The translations under genes and the position numbers were made by a program. The notes beneath the pieces are model-generated. The model made no database searches, had not been told where the DNA came from, and was given only the letters and a program-made list of their open reading frames with translations. This document shows positions 11,131 through 23,563 of a DNA stretch of 64,000 nucleotides, one piece after another (within the stretch, counting starts at the first letter, position 1; each line of letters starts with the position of its first letter). Source of the DNA: Abelmoschus esculentus (taxonomy: Eukaryota > Streptophyta > Magnoliopsida > Malvales > Malvaceae); the NCBI GenBank assembly GCA_035048815.1, contig JAUCBN010000024.1:2974001-3038000 (forward strand), in the 5' to 3' direction.

Positions 11131-13191
11131 ATGGCCGGTTCTTTGCGTAGATTCAGTAGCATCACCCGCTTGTTACAGAAGCAATCCGATTTAGCCGATC
11201 CGATCAACAGGATCCATCCGTTTCTCAGGAACAAAAAGCAGGCTCAAACCAGGGAGTATTTTCGGTTCCCGAACGTGGTAAGGAAAGTGAGAGAATATGA
11301 GATACCTCCTTCGCTTTTCACTTCTCCGTTTTCTTCTTCATCTTCGTCTTCGACGGCGTCGTTTGGGAAGGTTGGATTTGTTGGATGGTATTTAGGAATG
11401 GTGAAGTCGTGGCCCGTTTTGACAAAGAGCGTTACTTCCTCAGCTATTTATATAGCTGCTGATCTGTCTTCTCAGGTAATCCCGGTTTTATTTTATTTAA
11501 ATAAACTTTTTTGTTGTTGATTGAAAGGTGAAAACTTTGTATTTGCCTTCTGTTTGGTTCATGAGAAAGTAGAGGAAAAGGAAAGAAAATCCTCTGGGTT
11601 GTCTGGAAACTTAACCTTTTTTCTTTTCCAGGAAAAAAAAGAAGCCTTTTCTTACCAAAACATGTGAGGAGTTTATCTTTGACTTGTCTTATGCAGAAAA
11701 TAAGCATTTTATTTCTTTGGGGCAGTTAGAACATTAAAGCATCACAATTTCTTTACTAATGCTTGAACAAATACCATATAGAAATTCATTAAGAAATGGT
11801 ATATTGATTTATTGGGTATTTAGTTGTTTAATTATCATTTGAACTTTGTTTCATGGTATTAGGTATAGTTCAGTTTAGTTCCATTTTCAGCATTTCTTAC
11901 ACCTTATAATTTCATTCTCATGGTGGAGTATTGCTCTTTGTTAAAACCAACCATTATGCAGATAGAAGGAAAATTCTATTTCATTGCCTGTTTAAACTTG
12001 TTTCATTCAAAATTAGCTGCTGTTTATTTTCTAGTTCTTTGCCTAGTTGTTAAATTTGTTCAAATCGTGGACTAAGGCTTTGTTCGGCATTGATTCTCCG
12101 ACTGGCATTGGACTTAAAACGGGAGATCGGCATTGCTTTTGTGTTCAGCGGTCCAACGGCCATTTCGGAAGCATTTCCGAACAAAGCTCAAGTAATTGTG
12201 TTGGTTTCTATAAGAGTGTTTTTGGTGTATGCATATAACATTATGAACTATAGTTTGCCTGCATTTGGTTATGAACAGAAGTGCCTTTGTAATTACTTGC
12301 ATCAGGAGTAGGAGGACCTAAATTTTTTATTATGTTTTTTAACATGGAATTCTATGGTCAGACAATTTCGATGTCATCTGCGGATCCTTACGATTTGGTG
12401 AGGATGTCACGCATGGCTGGATATGGATTGCTGGTATTAGGACCATCTCTGCATTTCTGGTTCAACTTGATGTCGAAACTCTTTCCAAACAGGGATTTGA
12501 TCACTACTTTCAAGAAAATGGCCATGGGGCAGCTCATTTTCGGACCTGTCATGACCGTTGTTTTCTTCTCTTTGAATGCTCGTCTACAAGGTATGTTCCT
12601 AACATGTCATAAGATGAACGAAGCCTTGCAGTTCATCAGAACACGTCTGCCTTTCCTTGCGAGTCGGAAAATGAAGATAGCTTTGCTATTCTTTAGTTAT
12701 TCTATTGTACTCTGATCATTCTTGTTATAACCTATATTCGCTCGACCAAATTACATCAATGTATGATGTTTATTACTCATGCATAACCTTTTTATAGCTA
12801 TATTTTCATGATTCATCTACGAACCATATCGCATTTCACCTTTTCACATTTTAGAAATAATCGAGGTCAGTACTTGCTTAAGCTGTTGCCGATGATCGTA
12901 GGTGAAAGCGGTGAAGAAATTGTTTCCAGGTTAAAGCGCGACTTGCTTCCTACAATGTTAAGTGGTGTGATGTACTGGCCCTTTTGCGACTTCATCACTT
13001 TCAGGTTCATCCCAGTTCATTTGCAGGTATGGTTGATTCTTCCTTCCTCTACGTAGTAGCTTTAATTCGTGAAATTTATTCCCGATGGCATTCATTGACA
13101 GCCGCTGGTGAGCAATTCGTTTTCGTATTTGTGGACTGTCTACATGACATACATGGCAAGTCTAGAGAAACCTCTCCCAGTTACCTGCTGA
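11131..13191 (+). CDS. Mpv17/PMP22 family integral membrane protein
   Basis: Four exons: 11131-11475, 12362-12590, 12902-13026 and 13102-13191, giving 262 aa. The N-terminus (MAGSLRRFSSITRLLQK) is Arg/Ser-rich and lacks acidic residues at first, like an organelle-targeting segment. The Mpv17/PMP22 core runs from about residue 95: GWYLGMVKSWPVLTKS, then AGYGLLVLGPSLHFWF, then LPTMLSGVMYWPFCDF, then SFSYLWTVYMTYMAS near the end. Four hydrophobic segments are expected. Members sit in peroxisomal, mitochondrial inner or plastid membranes and are thought to form or regulate small-solute channels. An in-frame TTG 42 bp upstream is not a likely start. The first ATG, with context CCCAATGGC, was chosen. 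From memory the closest Arabidopsis locus is At4g33905, next to a P4H gene as here. Confidence 0.9.
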
Positions 13192-13619
13192 TCGAGTTGC
13201 TGCCGTCGAATGTCGATGACCTCGCATTCAAGATCCGGCTTTCTACAACAGATCGAAGATCCATCAAAAGTATATCGACTCACCGGAATCCGGCCGCTTA
13301 TAGTCTTACTTCAAAGATTTGCTTAGGGGTAAAACACTAAAACTCGAAGTCTCGAAGGGATGAAACAAGTAGGGAATCAACATTTTCTGTAGTGAAAATT
13401 TTGTTTCCCTCATCGTATCATCATCATCTTCTTCACCTCCTTCTTCTTCTTCTTCTTCTACTACGTTCGTTATTGTAAGTTTAAGTTTTGATTCAAAAAT
13501 CTAGTACTGGAAATGATTTGGTAGCATTCTGTAAGGACCCCATTTGCTGTTATACAACTTTGTAATATTCTATGCAAAATTCTGTTTTAATTTCACAATC
13601 TTTAGCAGGAGATGAAGTT

Positions 13620-14025
13620 AATAAATACATTGTTTAACGAATACGAACGATGGTGAGCTTATATTTATTTATTTAATTTTGATCGAACAAATCAATGAAC
13701 ATGAATAATTTGAATATAATCTTTTATTTGTGTTCAGATGAGCATAAATTCATTTATATATGTGATAAGTTTAATTTTTTAAAATATAATACTTTTATTG
13801 CGGAAAATAATAAAGATAAATGGATTTATATGAATGAATTTAAATAAATATAAATAAATGTATTATTAAACGTAAATGAACAGACGAACCATCTGTTCGT
13901 GTTCACTTAATTTTTAAATAAATAAATAATTTTATTCATATTTATTTATTTAATAAATAAAAGAACATAAATAATTTTTTATTAAACAATTCATTAAACG
14001 TTTGGTTCATTTACGACCTTAAGAA
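13620..14025. repeat. Decayed hAT-like MITE (GTTCGTGTTCA type)
   Basis: The GC-richer ends ACGAATACGAACGATGG and CGTTTGGTTCATTTACG are roughly inverted. The middle contains TGTTCGTGTTCACTTA and is otherwise built of ATAAATAA words. This pattern is common among old hAT-type MITEs in dicots. Borders are approximate and no target duplication was found. Confidence 0.4.
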
Positions 14026-14124
14026 TAGGAGTTAAAATATCTTTTAAGCATAGATAATACCAACATTTGATTTTGAACGATGAATCTTATAACGATTTTT
14101 TTACATATAAAAATTTACGAATCT

Positions 14125-14215
14125 TCTAGCTCAAATGATTTTGAAGGAACGGTTATAACTAGAGATGAAGATTTTATTCTAGAATAGATATTACTATAAT
14201 CACTATTAATTTTTT
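14125..14215. repeat. 3' part of a SINE-like repeat, copy 1
   Basis: It ends with TCTAGAATAGATATTACTAT then AATCACTATTAATTTTT. The same 3' sequence occurs at about 30040-30090 and, split by an insertion, at 36645/37070. The element would carry a poly-T tail to the right. Confidence 0.45.
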
Positions 14216-14563
14216 TTTACTTGAACAATACCAAATTATATGCCATTTAAATTAATTTTTAAATTATTAAAATTCGTACTGCTCAAAAATCATCCATAAA
14301 TGCGAATTCTTTTAAAAAATAATTAAAACTCTAAACTTTCTAGTTATCAAAATTACAACTTGACGTCATTATTTATTTATTTTAAATTATAAATTAATTA
14401 ATATTTTTTAAGTGTTACCGATTTAAAGTGGAGTGCAATAACGATTATAATAGCATAGTGACTAAATCCTCAAATTGATTATTCTAAAAGGATGGAAACG
14501 TTAAATTGACCAAAAAGAAAAAAAATGGTTCCTAACTCAATACGTCGAAACTAGGGTTAATCT

Positions 14564-14572
14564 GCATATAAA
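14564..14572 (+). promoter_or_regulatory. Likely TATA box of the RPS29 gene
   Basis: CATATAAATA lies about 100 bp upstream of the S29 start codon, followed by a pyrimidine-rich TCGTTTCCCCTTTC stretch that fits a ribosomal-protein transcription start region. Position and sequence only; no start-site data. Confidence 0.5.
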
Positions 14573-14669
14573 TATCCTCGTTTCCCCTTTCGGCCGAACT
14601 CCTCCGATTCCAGGTTTTCAATAAGCTCCCGTGCCTCTCTTCGCCGCCTTTCAGAGCTTTTGATCAATC

Positions 14670-15239
14670 ATGGGTCACTCTAACGTATGGAATTCTCACC
14701 CCAAAACATACGGACCTGGCTCTCGCGCATGGTAATTTCATCTGCTCCAAATTCTTTATTCTTTTGATTCCTTCGAAATTTCAATTAGGTTTAAGTTTAA
14801 CGAGGTGAAAACGAAAGTTTAGGTTATTGATTTTTGAGGGCTTGATCGATGTATTTAGCATGATAATCTTGTATGTACAAGGGTTTTATTGATATGGGTT
14901 TTTTTCTTAGGCTGAGATTGTTATGAATTGTGCTTTGAGCAGCATAGAGAATTAGTCTTCCAATGTTTTCTTTTTTGGGTCAAATATGGTCTAGTCTTGG
15001 CTAATTGATTCTTTTTTGCTGTTTAATGCTCTATTTTAGTCGTGTGTGCGGAAACCCCCATGCCATCATTAGGAAGTATGGGCTCATGTGTTGCAGACAG
15101 TGCTTCCGTAGCAATGCCAAGGAAATTGGATTCATCAAGGTATCACCTCGATGATTAATCTATCTTAATTGTTATGTTTCTCTCTTCAGCATTTTCTTAA
15201 CCTCTGGCTGTTCTCTGTCTTCCTTTGCAGTACCGCTGA
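14670..15239 (+). CDS. RPS29: 40S ribosomal protein S29 (uS14 family)
   Basis: Three exons: 14670-14731, 15040-15139 and 15231-15239. The last codes only Tyr-Arg-stop. The product is 56 aa, the full family length. The sequence begins MGHSNVWNSHPKTYGPGSR. It has the zinc-binding C21-x2-C24 ... C39-x2-C42 pattern and ends KEIGFIKYR, as plant S29 proteins do. It is a small-subunit protein in the head of the 40S ribosome near the decoding region. The tiny third exon makes naive ORF callers miss the stop. Confidence 0.97.
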
Positions 15240-17386
15240 GGAATTTGTATGGTGTTATGTTGGAAGCACTCCGTTGAGTATGCGCTATTTAGTAATGTTT
15301 TTGAATTATAAGAAACTTGTAGACCATGTTTTTGTTGAGTTTATTCTTGAACCTTGAAAGTGTTTTATGAGTACTTTTGTTGTTTCTCAATGGAAGTTTA
15401 TTGTTAGTTTGCTATTGATCGTCTATGCGACGTGAGAATCCTGTTGATTGTTGGCATTTTAGTGGTTTTCAAGTTGTTTACTTGTTTTGCAATCCGAGAC
15501 CGATGCATTTGGTTCTTGTTGTTATAGAGTTATGCCTTGGTTATTCCCCAAGGATTGGTTGCATATAAATCCAATGCATTAAAATCTTCCATGGTGGTTT
15601 TGACTAGTTATGTTCCATTACAGCTTTGGGCTATTTGATGTGGAGTATAAATCATGAACATCATCTATTTTGAACAAGAAAATGTGTTCTATTTTTGTTT
15701 GTGCTATCATATCCATTGTTTTGTTTGCATGGTCTATGTCTGTGCTATCATATCCACTTATATAGGTAGATGTTTTATTACTACAATTAAAAGTACAGTA
15801 GTTAAATCAAGACTAATCTCAAAGTCAGTAGTTTGCCCTAAACTTTTATCTTGAACTAGATGAACCCTAATCAATATGAGATCAAACATGTTTAAACTAT
15901 ATAGAGTAATATTTTAGGGTTAAAATTTGTGCTGAGAATTCAATGCTATTGCAAGCTCAGCTGTTTGAATTTTAAAATGTTGGATCCCTCTTATGCCTTG
16001 GAAACAAGGGAAATGAAGATTTTGAGGGGATGAAAAGTGACGTTCCATCTTTATATTAACACTATAATTAAGCAAATGGGTTATATTATATAACTTTGCT
16101 TCCAATAATCACAATACATTCTTTTTGTATTCACTTTTTGATATAAGAAATTCCCCATATCATGTAGAAATTTGATATTTAATCTTTACACTTTAGCTTA
16201 ATATAAATTGATCATTTATTTTTATAAAGTTATTAATAAATTTTGATCGATATCACAATTAGTTATTATGTTTTTTTTACTATTATTTAGTGTTATAATT
16301 AAAGTCATATAAAATTTCAGTCAATCATATTCAACGAATAATAAATTTGAGATCCACTGATTGACCTAGTGGTCAAGAATACTCATATATGTCTTTGAAT
16401 CCTGTCCTGAGAAAAAGTTATATTCTCTATTTACTAAAAAAATTACTTTAACAATTAAAGATGATGTTAATTTATCAGTTTAAACTTACTAATGATATTA
16501 TAAAGTAAAAATCAAACTATATCAAGTTAAAGTAGAAGGATTAATTCAAAATTTAAACATAATAGAGGGACTAAATTTGAAACATATAGTATAAATATCT
16601 TTAAAACATGAAGTTTGATTGCTGTAACATTTCATTCGACACCATCAACTTCTTTGTTGCTAGGAAGCTCTTCTCATGCCTCTTCTCTTCCTAAGGTTCT
16701 CTATAACCACAAAAACTTGAAGGTAAAACCTTGTCCTCTGTTTGTTTCTAGGGAAAATTGATTTTATTTCTTTCCCAAAATATGGAACTAAATCTCAAAT
16801 CTAAGATGAATAAACAATTGGTTCAGGGCTTTGCTAATCATTGGTTTGATTTATGAAAGCCTAATTAAAGTGATATTAGACCTAAAGATTGTGATTATAA
16901 CAAAAAAAATATTTATCTTAATCGTAAAAATTTAATTACGTAAACTATAAACTTAAACTTTAAATTTTAATAATTTTAATTTTTAAAATTAAAATATTTA
17001 TAAAAAATTCACCATTAAAACACAGAGATTAAAGTCCAAGAAAATGGTAATATAATTAATTAACCTAACTTCTTACAAAGATTCAGAAGAACCCAAAGCC
17101 TAAAGCTCTCTCTTTTCCCAATCTCACCTCACCTACTATTATTCTCTTCTCTTCTCTGCAAACCCAGGAAAAAGGTTGTGTGGATTTCACTGTTGAAGTA
17201 AAAATGGAGGATCCTTCAAAAACCCTTTATGGCTTCCCCTTCACACTCCTCTAAATCACCTAAAAATCCTTTCTTTCTCTCCAGGTTTTCAGCTATGGAA
17301 ATGGAGGCAACTCATCACTAATTAATTATACAAAAATTTGTTTCGAAGCAATGTGGAAAAGAACGTAGATTCCTTCGCAGTCTCTG
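15240..17386. other. Intergenic between RPS29 and the QWRF gene
   Basis: The first few hundred bp are the S29 3' flank. The ORFs at 15654 and 15920 have no recognisable product. About 16340-16470 contains a tRNA-like SINE head, listed separately. About 17090-17386 is a CT-rich leader (TCTCTTCTCTTCTCTGC), typical of a plant 5' UTR, for the QWRF gene. Confidence 0.5.
16340..16600 (+). mobile_element. Probable tRNA-derived SINE fragment
   Basis: A box-A-like word TGACCTAGTGG (16362-16372) is followed at about 30 bp by a box-B-like word TTTGAATCCTG (about 16394-16404). The phrase 'ACCTAGTGGTCAAG' is typical of plant tRNA-derived SINE heads. The downstream body is AT-rich. The 3' border is not clear. 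Confidence 0.5.
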
Positions 17387-20300
17387 ATGATGGTGGCTGC
17401 ATTGTCTCGTCCACCAACTCCTTCACAGTCCCCCGTTGAAGAACCACAACAAGAAACAAATACCCATCAAACGGAAAACCCTACAGCTGCAACAGAAAGA
17501 AGGCCTCCTCTCAAAGACAATGGATCAACTGTTGCGAGAAGACCCAGAGGTAGACAAGTTTCTTCGAGGTATTTGTCTCCGTCTCCTTCTCCTTCTTCTT
17601 CTTCTTCAGCAGCCAAAACGCCGGCGAGATTTCCTTCGCCGCTTATCTCTCGTTCCACTAATACGATGTCGACGGGTAACAAAACGGCTACGAGATTTCA
17701 TTCTCCGCTTGTTTCTCGTTCGACAAATGCTAGTTCTACTTCGACGTCTTTGCTTCCCAAACGGTCTCAATCCGTGGACCGGAGGCGGCCGGGGAGTCAA
17801 TTGTCGCAAGGAAATAATGTTAATGGCGCCGCGGAAATGTCAGCTGCTACTAAGATGTTGATTACTTCAACGAGAAGTTTGTCTGTTTCTTTTCAAGGGG
17901 AGGCCTATTCGATTCCGATCAGTAAGACAAAGGCTCAAGTGGGCTCTACTTTGACAAAGAAAGCGACTCCTGAAAGGCGTCGAGCTACTCCGGTGAGAGA
18001 TCACGAGGAGAACTCGAAGCCAGCAGATCAGCAACTCTGGCCGGGGAGAACACGGAAAATAACTCCGGGTTCGGGTTCAGGTTCAGGTTCGAATCCGTTG
18101 TATAGGAGCTTGGATTGTAGTGGTGAAAGGGAGGTTTTCGGATCTGGGGAGGTGTTAGCTAAGTCATTGCAACAATCGATGATGCTTGATGAGAGTAGCA
18201 GGAGGGTTTCCTTTGATGGTGGTAGTAGATTGAGTTTCGATTTGGGAAGTTCCGAGTTATTAAAAGAAGCTAATAAGCAAAAACCAGATTCCAGTTCTTT
18301 AAATGAGGCACATTGTGAGTTCGCTGCATCTGATACAGATAGTATATCTTCTGGGAGCTCCAATTCTGGAACTGGAAGAAGTGGGAGTTTGAAAGGGAAG
18401 AATGGACCCCGTAATATTGCTGTGTCTGCGAGGTTTTGGCAGGAGACTAATAGCCGGTTAAGGCGGTTGCAGGACCCGGGTTCACCTTTTTCTTCAAGCC
18501 CAGGGTCTAGAATTGATTCTCCAGCTAAGTTTAGTCAATCAAAAAGGGTTTCTTTTGATGGTGCAATCGCTTCTCCTATGAGAGGAAGTAATATAAGACC
18601 TGCTTCTCCTAGTAAGCTTTGGACACCTTCGAGTTCGTCTCCATCAAGGGGGCTAAGTCCTGGTCGTGTTAGAAATGCTGTTGGTAGTAAAGAGATGAGT
18701 TGTACTGCTGTTAATACCCCTTCAATTCTTAGCTTTTCTGTTGATATTCGGAGAGGAAAGAAGGGAGAGGATCAAATTGTTGATGCTCACATGTTGAAGC
18801 TTTTTTATAATGGAGATTTGCAATGGAGATTCACAAATGCAAGGGCAGATGCTACTTTCATCACGCAGAAACGGAGTGCTGAGGTATGCTTACCCTCCCT
18901 TTGCATTTCATAATTCTCAATACCCTCAATGTTCATCCCTACTTGATTTGTGTTTGTCTATTTGATGAATGCTTTAATTTTTTTCACCAATATTAGTTTT
19001 GCAACAAAAGATTGCCTATGATGTAAGTGGCAACTTAATTCTTGCATTATGATATCCCGTGGAGAGTATCATGTAATTTAGTCCAGTATATTTTTATTTA
19101 ATATTTCTTGGGGGTGCTATATTGTTAAATTCATGCACTGGTTGCATTTCATTTAGTTATTCATTTCTGGCTGCATGAATTACTCATAGTTACTAAGAAA
19201 GTGCTTCCATGTCCAGTTGTTCTTTTTATATATGCTAAGAGACTAAATTTAGTGACAGAAGAGGGTCTTAAGGCAATATATATTGTCATGCTTTGGAATG
19301 GTAAAAATCTTTGATGTGATCAATGATCTTGAGTTGGCTCCATGCTGAAGTAAGAGCTAGAACTCTAGGCAGCTTTGGCATGGTACTTACCTGCTCAAGA
19401 TGATGTAAAATCATTGAGAAATACATATATTCATATGTCAAACTTCCCGGGGTAGCATTTTGAGTTTTCACTGTTACAGAGAGGCCGGAGATGCTGACAT
19501 TTTTTTCTCATTGTAAACATTTTATATGGGGTCAATATGGAGTGATTGTTCATTGTAAACATTAAGAATTTGATATGCGAGATCAAAGTAGAACAATTGT
19601 GGCTGATCATGTGTGTCCTTCTAGTCCTAATTTTGTACTTATGAAGGGATTTCAAGATCTTTCTCTCTCTCCTGTTATAAATTTGATTAATGTAATGTCT
19701 AATGGACGTATTGAAAAAGGGTAGAAATTAAAGATACACCTGGTGAGGAATTATTTAAATAGAAAATAACAATGATAAGTTTAACATGATCTCTAATACG
19801 CATCTCCAATGTTTCCTTCATTGTATCAGAAAAATTTGTGGAATGCATGGGTAACAACATCAGAACTGCGACATTCTGTCACCCTCAAGAGAATTAAGTT
19901 GCTATTGCTGAGGCAAAAGTTGAAATTGACTTCCATCTTGAAAAGACAAGTAAGTTTCAAAAATCAAAACTTCAAGTTTCTCGAAGGACTGAACCAAACC
20001 CCTGTAGACTTCTTCATAGACACAACTGTTTCATCTGATTATGGTTTTACCTTTGTATTTATCATATCATGCATGTAATTCATGTTTGTATCCATGAATT
20101 TACCACTGTAGACTTCTTCATGTAATTCAATGGTCAAACTGGGCTCTTTGGCCTTTTAATATTTTGTAATCTGCTTTGTAGTAGTTACAATTCTCTTGCA
20201 TCATGAAATGAGCAGGTCCTCAATATTTGTATCAATTCATTTATACACATAAAACATGGCCAAAAATGAAAAATTGATATACTATTATTGTCTGCCGTAG

Positions 20301-21910
20301 AGAACGGGTCAGTGTTCGATTTACATTCGAATTTCATGCACCTTCTGGAGTTATAGGAAGTCAGAAAGCAAACGGCTAATAAGAAACCTAGTCAAGAAGA
20401 TAATCTTTTTACTGTTATATTTCATTCCAAAAACTAAAGCGGATGCTTGTGGTTCTATAATTTGACTCCTTTGATCTTTTGTTGCCCTTCCTCAGTTCAT
20501 GCTTGTTAGAGCATGCCTAATATTTCCCATTCTCCATTACAAGACGCTGGCTTTTATAGTATGAATTCTCTTCATGAAGAAAATTTTTATATTTGTAGAT
20601 AGCTCATCTAGAAACGTGGGCCCTTCTCGAAAGAGATCACTATAGCTCTTTGCTTGGAGCAACTGAAGCTTTAGAGGCTAGTACTCTTCGACTTCCAATT
20701 GTTGGAAAAGCCACAGTAAGTTTCGTCCCTTTTTTTCTTCTACTTCTCCATATGCAATATGTTGATGATTCAGTTCATGACTATCAATGTGTTTTAATAT
20801 TATGCTCTTGTTCCTCTTTGTCTTCTCCATTTTCTCTTATAATAGGTCGATATCCAAAATCTGAAGGATGCTGTTGGTTCAGCAGTTGAGATGATGCAGG
20901 CAATGGCATCTTTGTTATGCTCAAGATCATCGAAGGTAAAATTCATTGATCAATTTTCTGGATATTAGGCTCCCAAAATTAAAGCCAGTTGTTTGTAATT
21001 GTTTGTAACCATTGAGTTCTTTACAAGCCAGTTGTAACTTGTAAAGATGTGGTCAGAGCTTTTGCTAGCTCTTAATTAACATTAGATAAATAAATGATTA
21101 CAGATGCGGAAAATTGGAAGTGCTCTGAAATGAGAAATTAAAGCACTCAACCATAAATAATAGTCATGAAACTAGATAGACAGTGGAAGTAATCTATGTT
21201 ACCATCTGTGGTGGGCCTTAAAATCAGAGGAGCGAATGGGATAATCCAATTTGGTTGCTTTCTGTTATGGGATAGAGACTGCTTACTGAAAGCTAATGCT
21301 GAAAAGAAGGGCAAATAGAAAAATCCTTTGCAGCTGATTGGATTCTTTGCATTCCTTTTACTATCTAAAAATCACATCAGACGTTTTTGTCAACAGGAAT
21401 TACTGTTATTCATTATCAGGAGATACTTAGTATTCTCTGTTAAGAAACAGATTCATTATGTTTGGCCTAAACTTACACTTTGAAAAGGGTAAACCTACCT
21501 AATTATCTTAATAGCATTTGTCCCTTGCAGGTGGAGGAAATGAATTCTTTGGTAGCGGAACTTGTGAGCTTGGCTGCAAAGGAAAAGGTTTTGCTTGAAC
21601 GATGTAAAGATTTTTTGTCCGCAATAGCAGCCATTCAGGTCAAATATGGTGTTTTGTTTTATATTCCATGTTTCTTTTTCCTGCTTACATCTGCTCATGC
21701 AGCTCATCATGAATCATTTCAACAGGTTAAGGACTGTAGCTTGAGGTCACATATAATTCAAGTAAGTCGTGTACCCACGACCAATAACCTGACTACACGT
21801 GTGTAGAACTGATCTTATTTGACAACTCACCCTTAACGCTAACATTATTCCCAAGCTCATGTTTCTAACAATAGGCGGAAGCAGCACCGGAGAAAATCAC
21901 AGTGGACTGA
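17387..21910 (+). CDS. QWRF motif-containing protein (AUGMIN8/SCO3-like)
   Basis: Seven exons: 17387-18883, 19830-19949, 20599-20715, 20846-20935, 21531-21638, 21726-21761 and 21875-21910, giving 667 aa. The first 470 residues are Ser/Pro/Arg-rich and disordered, with repeats of SPxxSR and a RRVSFDG motif seen twice (near 273 and 387). The family motif QWRF lies at about residue 479 (GDLQWRFTNARADA). The C-terminal part is an alpha-helical, coiled-coil-like domain (WALLERDHYSSL ... VEEMNSLVAELVSLAAKEK). Family members bind microtubules; in Arabidopsis they include AUGMIN SUBUNIT 8 and SNOWY COTYLEDON 3 and act in microtubule organisation. Exact orthology within the family is not resolved here. 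The start is an ATGATG doublet; the first ATG was chosen. Confidence 0.93.
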
Positions 21911-23563
21911 ATATACCTTAGGTTTGTCTTCTCATTTAAGCAGTTTTAGAACCAGTTGTCTTCTTTCATGATCAAGTGGCTTTTTTCTTCAACTGAATTC
22001 TGTATACTAGAACTACTGATTTTTTTGTTTTTTTCTTCTTATTTTAGGTAAAAAAAAACATTGTATATATAAATATGTAAGTTCATCCGATAACCGATTA
22101 TCATGTATTTCTCAGCCTACATTGATTAATCATCTTAGCATGATCTTTTTGATGCTTGTTAAATCATATACCATCTTTTCCCCTTTTCTCCTAATTCATT
22201 GAACTGCATCCACGTTTATGTTATGTTGTGTAATCAAGAACATAGTGCATGAAAACACATCATGTTTCGTCTCTGAATCGAATAAACCTTGTTGATCAAA
22301 TAGCTATGACCCAAAATTTCTTTTTGGTCATTTGGGGTGGGATGAAAATTAATATGATCAATGTTTGAAACATTTTGAATGTGGTCCCAGAATTGGGACA
22401 AGTTCTGTTTCCCTTATAAGATGAATTGTGAAGGAAACTTGAAAACCATGTAGAGAATTGAAGTGTCATTTGAGGTAAACAACCAGAGGGATCCACCATT
22501 TTCATTTGTTTCTTGGTCAAGAATGGCAATGGATGCTTGGCCATTCGCCATTTCAATTTTGGTCAAGAAAGCAAAAAAAGTGTTGGGATCCGTGACCATT
22601 GGTTTTAACTTCTTCTCTGGCTTCATGAATGCATGGCAAAATGAGATGCCAAGGACACCTAGAAAAGTACAAAGTAACGAATGTGGTCCGGCACTAGGTG
22701 TTTACTACACAAGGAAAGGGGCCTCAGAGAGTGAGGTATCCACTAATTTTGTTGGGTCGAATTTTGGTTATAGTCCCTATAATATACTCAAATTTGAGAT
22801 CTAGTCTCCATACTTTTTTTAAACTTGATATAATTCAATTCCTTCAATTTTATAATGTTTTTAGTTAGTCCAAATATGTAACAATGTTTATTATTCTGGT
22901 TGCAAAATTTTCTTAGAAACATTATTTCCATCTGAATTTGGTATATGATATTGATAAGCAGTGGGCTTGTCCAATAGGTGCCAAGTGCCCGTACCTTTGC
23001 CGGAAAGGATGCAACATGTGCGGCACCATGACTGGTCTTAGCTAAGGTCAAACTTTTTCTCATTCATTTGTCCACGGACTATTTCAGTTCCCTGTGTGAT
23101 CCAACTAGTCATTCATGGCTCAAGCACCCATCCTGATGGAGGGTCTTGAGCATCGACCAACGAGGTCCACATCTCATGATTTCTTTTCTCATGGCATGGT
23201 CCCTTGAGCAGTGTCTAGGGTGTTACACAGTGCACGAGCTTCGGCAAACCTGCTCGATCGTCCCTTGATGTCCTATGTTAGTACCATCTCATGCATTCTT
23301 GCACAATATAACTCAAATAAAAGAGAGCACTAAAGCATGCATGAATGACTGCCTGCTCTTTATGCCTTGAATAAGCAATCCCTCAACTTCATTTTACAGT
23401 AACCATTTGTTCCTTGCAGCATTGTAAAGTTTCAGCAAAGTTTGGTTCATGACTATATATGCTTTCATTTTGCTAAATTAACATAAAACTAGTTTTTGAA
23501 TTCAGTAAATTCCCAAAAAAACCACCAAAACGCCAGCTACTATGTTTTCCTTACATTTCTAAT
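21911..23563. other. Intergenic between convergent QWRF and NPY genes
   Basis: The genes converge, so both 3' UTRs lie here. The ORFs in 22296-22804 are not recognisable. About 22970-23300 is GC-richer than its surroundings. On the minus strand it contains TGTAACACCCTAGACACTGC, which resembles the start of an LTR (TGTAACACCC). It also holds a short inverted pair GCTCAAG-ACCC / GGGT-CTTGAGC around 23123-23155. No coding frame stands out. Confidence 0.4.

Larger units (their letters stand above)
13192..14669. other. Intergenic: Mpv17 3' UTR, decayed repeat, RPS29 promoter
   Basis: The 3' UTR of the Mpv17 gene probably extends to about 13600 and contains a TCT microsatellite at about 13427-13460. 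About 13620-14025 is a decayed hAT-like repeat, with GAACG/CGTTTGGTTCATTTACG words at opposite ends. About 14125-14215 is a SINE-like fragment, listed separately. No gene. Confidence 0.5.

Noticed and set aside
22296..22804. Overlapping ORFs of 70-113 codons on both strands between the QWRF and NPY genes
   Set aside because: None resembles a protein I know. The reading frames exclude each other and lie in a region expected to hold two 3' UTRs.
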